A stretch of DNA of 17,964 nucleotides from an uncultured Peptococcaceae bacterium (GTDB lineage: Bacteria > Bacillota > Peptococcia > Peptococcales > Peptococcaceae): NCBI GenBank assembly GCA_958451915.1, contig CAUDRX010000030.1:1-17964 (forward strand), written 5' to 3'. A program made the position numbers and the translations under genes. Shown in pieces: positions 15,539 through 17,964 of the stretch; within the stretch, counting starts at the first letter, position 1; the number at the start of each line of letters is the position of its first letter. The notes under the pieces are model-generated. The model had not been told where the DNA came from and ran no database searches. It worked only from the letters and a program-made list of their open reading frames with translations.

Positions 15539-16672
15539 ATGAGTGAAAACAAAGCAAAAGTCTATTTCACCGACTTCCGCTGCAAAGTAGATGAAGGCCC
15601 TGCCCACAAACTCAGCCGTCTCATCGACAAGGCCGGCCTCGGTGACATCGATATGGATGGCAAGTTCGTCGCCATCAAGATGCACTTCGGCGAGCTCGGC
15701 AACATGAGCTACCTGCGTCCAAACTATGCAAAAGCTGTCGTTGATTATGTCAAAGCCCACGGCGGCAAGCCGTTTCTCACCGACTGCAACACCATGTATC
15801 CAGGCAGCCGCAAGAATGCCATCGAGCACCTCTACTGCGCCTGGGAGAACGGCTTTACACCGCTCACTGTTGGCTGCCCGGTGATCATCGGCGACGGCCT
15901 CAAGGGCACCGATGACATCGCTGTGCCTGTGAACGGCGGGGAATATGTCAAAGAAGCGCGCATCGGTCACGCCATCATGGACGCTGATGTTTTCATCTCC
16001 CTGGCTCATTTCAAGGGCCACGAAGTCGCCGGTTTCGGCGGTGCCATCAAGAACATCGGCATGGGCTGCGGTTCCCGCGCCGGCAAGCAGGACCAGCACT
16101 GCAACGGCAAGGCTTCTATCGACCCAGAGAAGTGCCGTGGCTGCAAACGCTGCATGCAGGAATGTGCCAATGGCGGCCTGAAATACGATGAAGAAGCCAA
16201 AAAGATGACCATCACTGACAACTGTGTCGGCTGCGGCCGCTGCCTCGGTGCCTGCAACTTTGACGCCATCTCTTTCGCAAGCCGCAACGCCGCCCAGGAC
16301 CTCAACCGCCGCATGGCCGAGTACGCCAAAGCTGTCGTCGACGGGCGCCCACATTTCAACATCAACATCATCGTCGACGTTTCGCCAAACTGCGACTGCC
16401 ACGGCGGCAATGACGCACCGATCCTTCCGGACATCGGCATGTATGCTTCCGTTGATCCGCTGGCCATCGACCAGGCCTGCGTAGACGCCTGCCTCGCCGC
16501 TGAACCGCTGCCAAACACCCAGCTCACCGAACAGATGGCGAAGGCAGATTTCTGCGACCACCACGACCATTTCGAAAACGTGACGCCGAACGCCGAATAC
16601 AAATCCTGCCTCGAACATGCTGAAAAGATCGGCCTTGGCACCCGCGCCTATGAGATCATCGAAGTAAAGTAA
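15539..16672 (+). CDS. DUF362 protein with a dicluster ferredoxin domain
   Basis: This is a 377-residue cytoplasmic iron-sulfur protein of the DUF362 family; its biochemical role is not established. The N-terminal 190 residues form the DUF362 part, with the conserved SLAHFKGHEVAGFGGAIKNI at about 154-173. Two [4Fe-4S] motifs follow: C199, C202, C205, C209 (CRGCKRCMQEC) and C229, C232, C235, C239 (CVGCGRCLGAC). The protein then returns to DUF362 sequence, with PNCDCHGGNDAPILPDIGMY and SVDPLAIDQACVDAC. The ferredoxin domain is thus inserted in the DUF362 fold. Start: ATG 15539 with GGAGAG six bases upstream; ATG 15512 is in frame and would add nine residues. Redox or electron-transfer function is inferred from the clusters. 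It is a single-gene unit with its own promoter and terminator. Confidence 0.92.
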   Translation: MSENKAKVYFTDFRCKVDEGPAHKLSRLIDKAGLGDIDMDGKFVAIKMHFGELGNMSYLRPNYAKAVVDYVKAHGGKPFLTDCNTMYPGSRKNAIEHLYCAWENGFTPLTVGCPVIIGDGLKGTDDIAVPVNGGEYVKEARIGHAIMDADVFISLAHFKGHEVAGFGGAIKNIGMGCGSRAGKQDQHCNGKASIDPEKCRGCKRCMQECANGGLKYDEEAKKMTITDNCVGCGRCLGACNFDAISFASRNAAQDLNRRMAEYAKAVVDGRPHFNINIIVDVSPNCDCHGGNDAPILPDIGMYASVDPLAIDQACVDACLAAEPLPNTQLTEQMAKADFCDHHDHFENVTPNAEYKSCLEHAEKIGLGTRAYEIIEVK

Positions 16673-16691
16673 GCCTTTCATCGCTCACAGA

Positions 16692-16737
16692 TGCTTTTCA
16701 GGGACACCTGCCCGGCAGGATCGTTCCCATAAAAGCA
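16692..16737 (+). other. Composite hairpin downstream of the DUF362 gene
   Basis: The outer stem TGCTTTT/AAAAGCA (16692-16698 with 16731-16737), a middle stem GGGA/TCCC (16701-16704 with 16725-16728) and an inner stem CCTGC/GCAGG (16707-16711 with 16715-16719) nest in one 46-base element. No T tract follows, so it is not a standard terminator. It may be a 3' UTR structure that protects the message. Confidence 0.4.
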
Positions 16738-16764
16738 AGAGGGGCGGAAAGCATGTAAACATAC

Positions 16765-16804
16765 GGACAAGCCTCCTGCATGGTGCAGGAGGCTTGTCCT
16801 TTTT
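16765..16804 (+). terminator. Intrinsic terminator of the DUF362 gene
   Basis: A 16-bp perfect stem (16765-16780 with 16784-16799), GC-rich in the middle, has a three-base loop and five Ts after it (16800-16804). It is the longest perfect hairpin in the window. Confidence 0.92.
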
Positions 16805-16910
16805 GGCGTAAAGGGCGCGGAGCGTCTGCGGATGATCCTGTGCCGCTCGGAGCGACGGTGTTAAGTTTGTATGAAGATGCGTGATGCGTTCTCTGTAAAG
16901 GGCTGGGATG

Positions 16911-16919
16911 TGGTAAAAT
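16911..16919 (+). promoter_or_regulatory. Extended -10 promoter of the TetR-family gene
   Basis: TGG followed by TAAAAT makes an extended -10 element (TGn plus hexamer), five of six in the hexamer. I see no good -35, which extended -10 promoters can do without. The start site would be near 16926, giving a leader of about 25 bases that still includes the ribosome site AGAGGAGG at 16937-16944. Confidence 0.55.
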
Positions 16920-16927
16920 GGTACCAT
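16918..16927. promoter_or_regulatory. Palindrome over the TetR-gene start site, operator candidate
   Basis: ATGGTACCAT is a perfect 10-bp palindrome overlapping the end of the -10 box and the predicted start site. Position and symmetry fit an autoregulatory operator for the regulator encoded just downstream, but ten bases is short for a TetR-family operator, so this is tentative. Confidence 0.35.
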
Positions 16928-16950
16928 CATGACTGAAGAGGAGGCCCATC

Positions 16951-17535
16951 ATGTCAGAGAATCCGGCGCTCAGGACGAATAATACCAAAGTGCTCATCGC
17001 AGAGGCGTACATCGCGCTGACGGAACGCAAGCCCATCGATAAGATCACCGTTAAAGATGTTGTAGAGACCTGCGGCATCACGCGTCAGACTTTTTACTAT
17101 CATTATCAGGATCTGCTGGATGTGATCGAATGGATCGTCAGCCGCGGCATCGACGATCTCATCGCCCGCACGATCGCCGCAAAGTCGCAGCGCGAGGCCA
17201 TAGGCGTGATCGTTTCCTCCTGCCAGGAGCGCCCGGAATTTCTCGAGCGCCTGTTCAATTCCCGCCGCCGTCAGGAAGCGGAACGCATCTTTTTTGACGG
17301 CATCCACCGCTATTTTCTCGAAGTACTGCGTCGCAGTCCGGTGGCACCGCGGATCAGATATGCCAGCGACCTGGAAACAGCGCTCACCTTTTACAGCTGC
17401 GCCATCACCGGCGTGCTCATCGAAAACAGCTTCCAGCGCCACCTCGATCCGGAGGTCCTCACCGATCAGCTTCTGCGCCTGCTCAAAGGCGAGCTCCTGC
17501 CCCATGATGCAGTCCCTGACAATGAAGCCCACTGA
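16951..17535 (+). CDS. TetR-family transcriptional regulator
   Basis: This 194-residue protein has an N-terminal DNA-binding helix-turn-helix at about 31-52 (KITVKDVVETCGITRQTFYY), the pattern of TetR-family regulators. The HxYxDLLD continuation leads into the ligand/dimerisation domain. The N-terminal part resembles the DhaS-like subgroup (ALTERKPIDKITVKDVVE), but I would not assign a ligand. The start is ATG 16951 with AGAGGAGG six bases upstream. It is a single-gene unit, and its neighbours on both sides are separated by terminators, so its target is not obvious beyond possible self-regulation. Confidence 0.9.
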   Translation: MSENPALRTNNTKVLIAEAYIALTERKPIDKITVKDVVETCGITRQTFYYHYQDLLDVIEWIVSRGIDDLIARTIAAKSQREAIGVIVSSCQERPEFLERLFNSRRRQEAERIFFDGIHRYFLEVLRRSPVAPRIRYASDLETALTFYSCAITGVLIENSFQRHLDPEVLTDQLLRLLKGELLPHDAVPDNEAH

Positions 17536-17540
17536 AACCT

Positions 17541-17564
17541 GCACCGCCTGCGCGGTGCTTTTTT
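17541..17564 (+). terminator. Intrinsic terminator of the TetR-family gene
   Basis: A 7-bp GC-rich perfect stem GCACCGC/GCGGTGC (17541-17547 with 17552-17558) with a CTGC loop is followed by six Ts, five bases after the stop codon. Confidence 0.9.
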
Positions 17565-17627
17565 ACATTTCACGCAAAGTGTCAGGACACGGCGCCGGGA
17601 TTGCATATGGCAGCGGCAGAGCGCTTG

Positions 17628-17636
17628 TGGGATAAT
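17628..17636 (+). promoter_or_regulatory. Extended -10 promoter candidate of the last gene
   Basis: TGG plus GATAAT forms an extended -10 element. A TTGCAT at 17601-17606 is too far (24 bases) to be its -35. The start would be near 17643, just before the ribosome site AAGGAGG at 17651-17657. Confidence 0.5.
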
Positions 17637-17666
17637 GGGCTTACCATCGAAAGGAGGCTGCCAGTC

Positions 17667-17964
17667 ATGGCACAACAAGAACTTTTTGCTGCAAAACTCA
17701 CAGAGCTCGCCGCGGCAAATGCGGCCCTTGAAGCGCGCATCGCTGTCTGCCAGACGGCCGACCATGATGCCATCCGCCGCGAGCGGGACGCATTGGAAAA
17801 AGAATGGGCCGCCACGACGGAAACACTGCGTGTGCGCGCCAAAACGATCCGTTTTCTGACGGCGCAGCAGCTTTCCCAGGTGCAGCTTGAATACATCAAC
17901 AAGACCAAAAAGATCCTCGAGGACGCTCTCAGGCAGTCCTGGGATTACATCGCAGACAACAGCG
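17667..17964 (+). CDS. Coiled-coil protein of unknown function, 3' end missing
   Basis: An open frame of 99 codons runs from ATG 17667 to the window edge without a stop, so the gene is cut by the window. AAGGAGG lies nine bases upstream and an extended -10 lies ahead of that, which makes it a real gene. The visible part is highly charged and Ala/Glu/Arg-rich (for instance AAANAALEARI and RRERDALEKEW), and the heptad-like spacing of Leu and Ala predicts a long alpha-helical coiled coil. There is no signal peptide or membrane helix. I recognise no family. Confidence 0.8.
   Translation, partial: MAQQELFAAKLTELAAANAALEARIAVCQTADHDAIRRERDALEKEWAATTETLRVRAKTIRFLTAQQLSQVQLEYINKTKKILEDALRQSWDYIADNS

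Overview
The window is a stretch of a low-redundancy bacterial chromosome. It fits an anaerobic Bacillota, of Clostridia or Negativicutes type. The grounds are strong Shine-Dalgarno sites before almost every gene, a protein with three C-terminal S-layer homology (SLH) domains, an 11-gene complex I operon without the NADH-input genes, and a DUF362-type dicluster ferredoxin protein. I cannot name the genus from sequence alone. All convincing genes are on the + strand. I see no tRNA, rRNA, CRISPR array, insertion sequence or phage gene.

Layout. (1) 1-510: the end of an F1Fo ATP synthase operon, with the last gene atpC and two intrinsic terminators in tandem. (2) 511-4078: a single-gene cell-surface unit made of a leader region, a promoter candidate, a large secreted beta-helix/SLH protein and a strong terminator. 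Its first third is visibly richer in A+T than its C-terminal part. (3) 4079-4544: an AT-rich non-coding region with a promoter candidate, a redox-operator-like dyad and 5' leader hairpins ahead of nuoA. (4) 4545-14646: nuoABCDHIJKLMN, tightly packed or overlapping, closed by a terminator. (5) 14714-15385: uracil-DNA glycosylase (ung). (6) 15462-16804: a DUF362/ferredoxin gene with its own promoter candidate and a 16-bp perfect terminator hairpin. (7) 16911-17564: a TetR-family regulator with an extended -10 promoter, a palindrome at the start site and a terminator. (8) 17628-end: the start of a small coiled-coil protein gene that runs off the window.

How the parts fit. The nuo operon encodes the membrane arm (A, H, J, K, L, M, N) and the Q-module (B, C, D, I) of complex I, but not NuoE, NuoF or NuoG. 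Such an enzyme should oxidise a donor other than NADH directly, plausibly reduced ferredoxin through NuoI, and pump ions. The ATP synthase encoded just upstream could use the resulting gradient. NuoI carries an unusual Ala/Pro/Lys-rich tail of about 73 residues. NuoM departs from its paralogues in the same operon at the channel lysine and the following motif. These two points, with the input-module-free operon, are the most interesting items. I found no clear evidence of a wholly new system.
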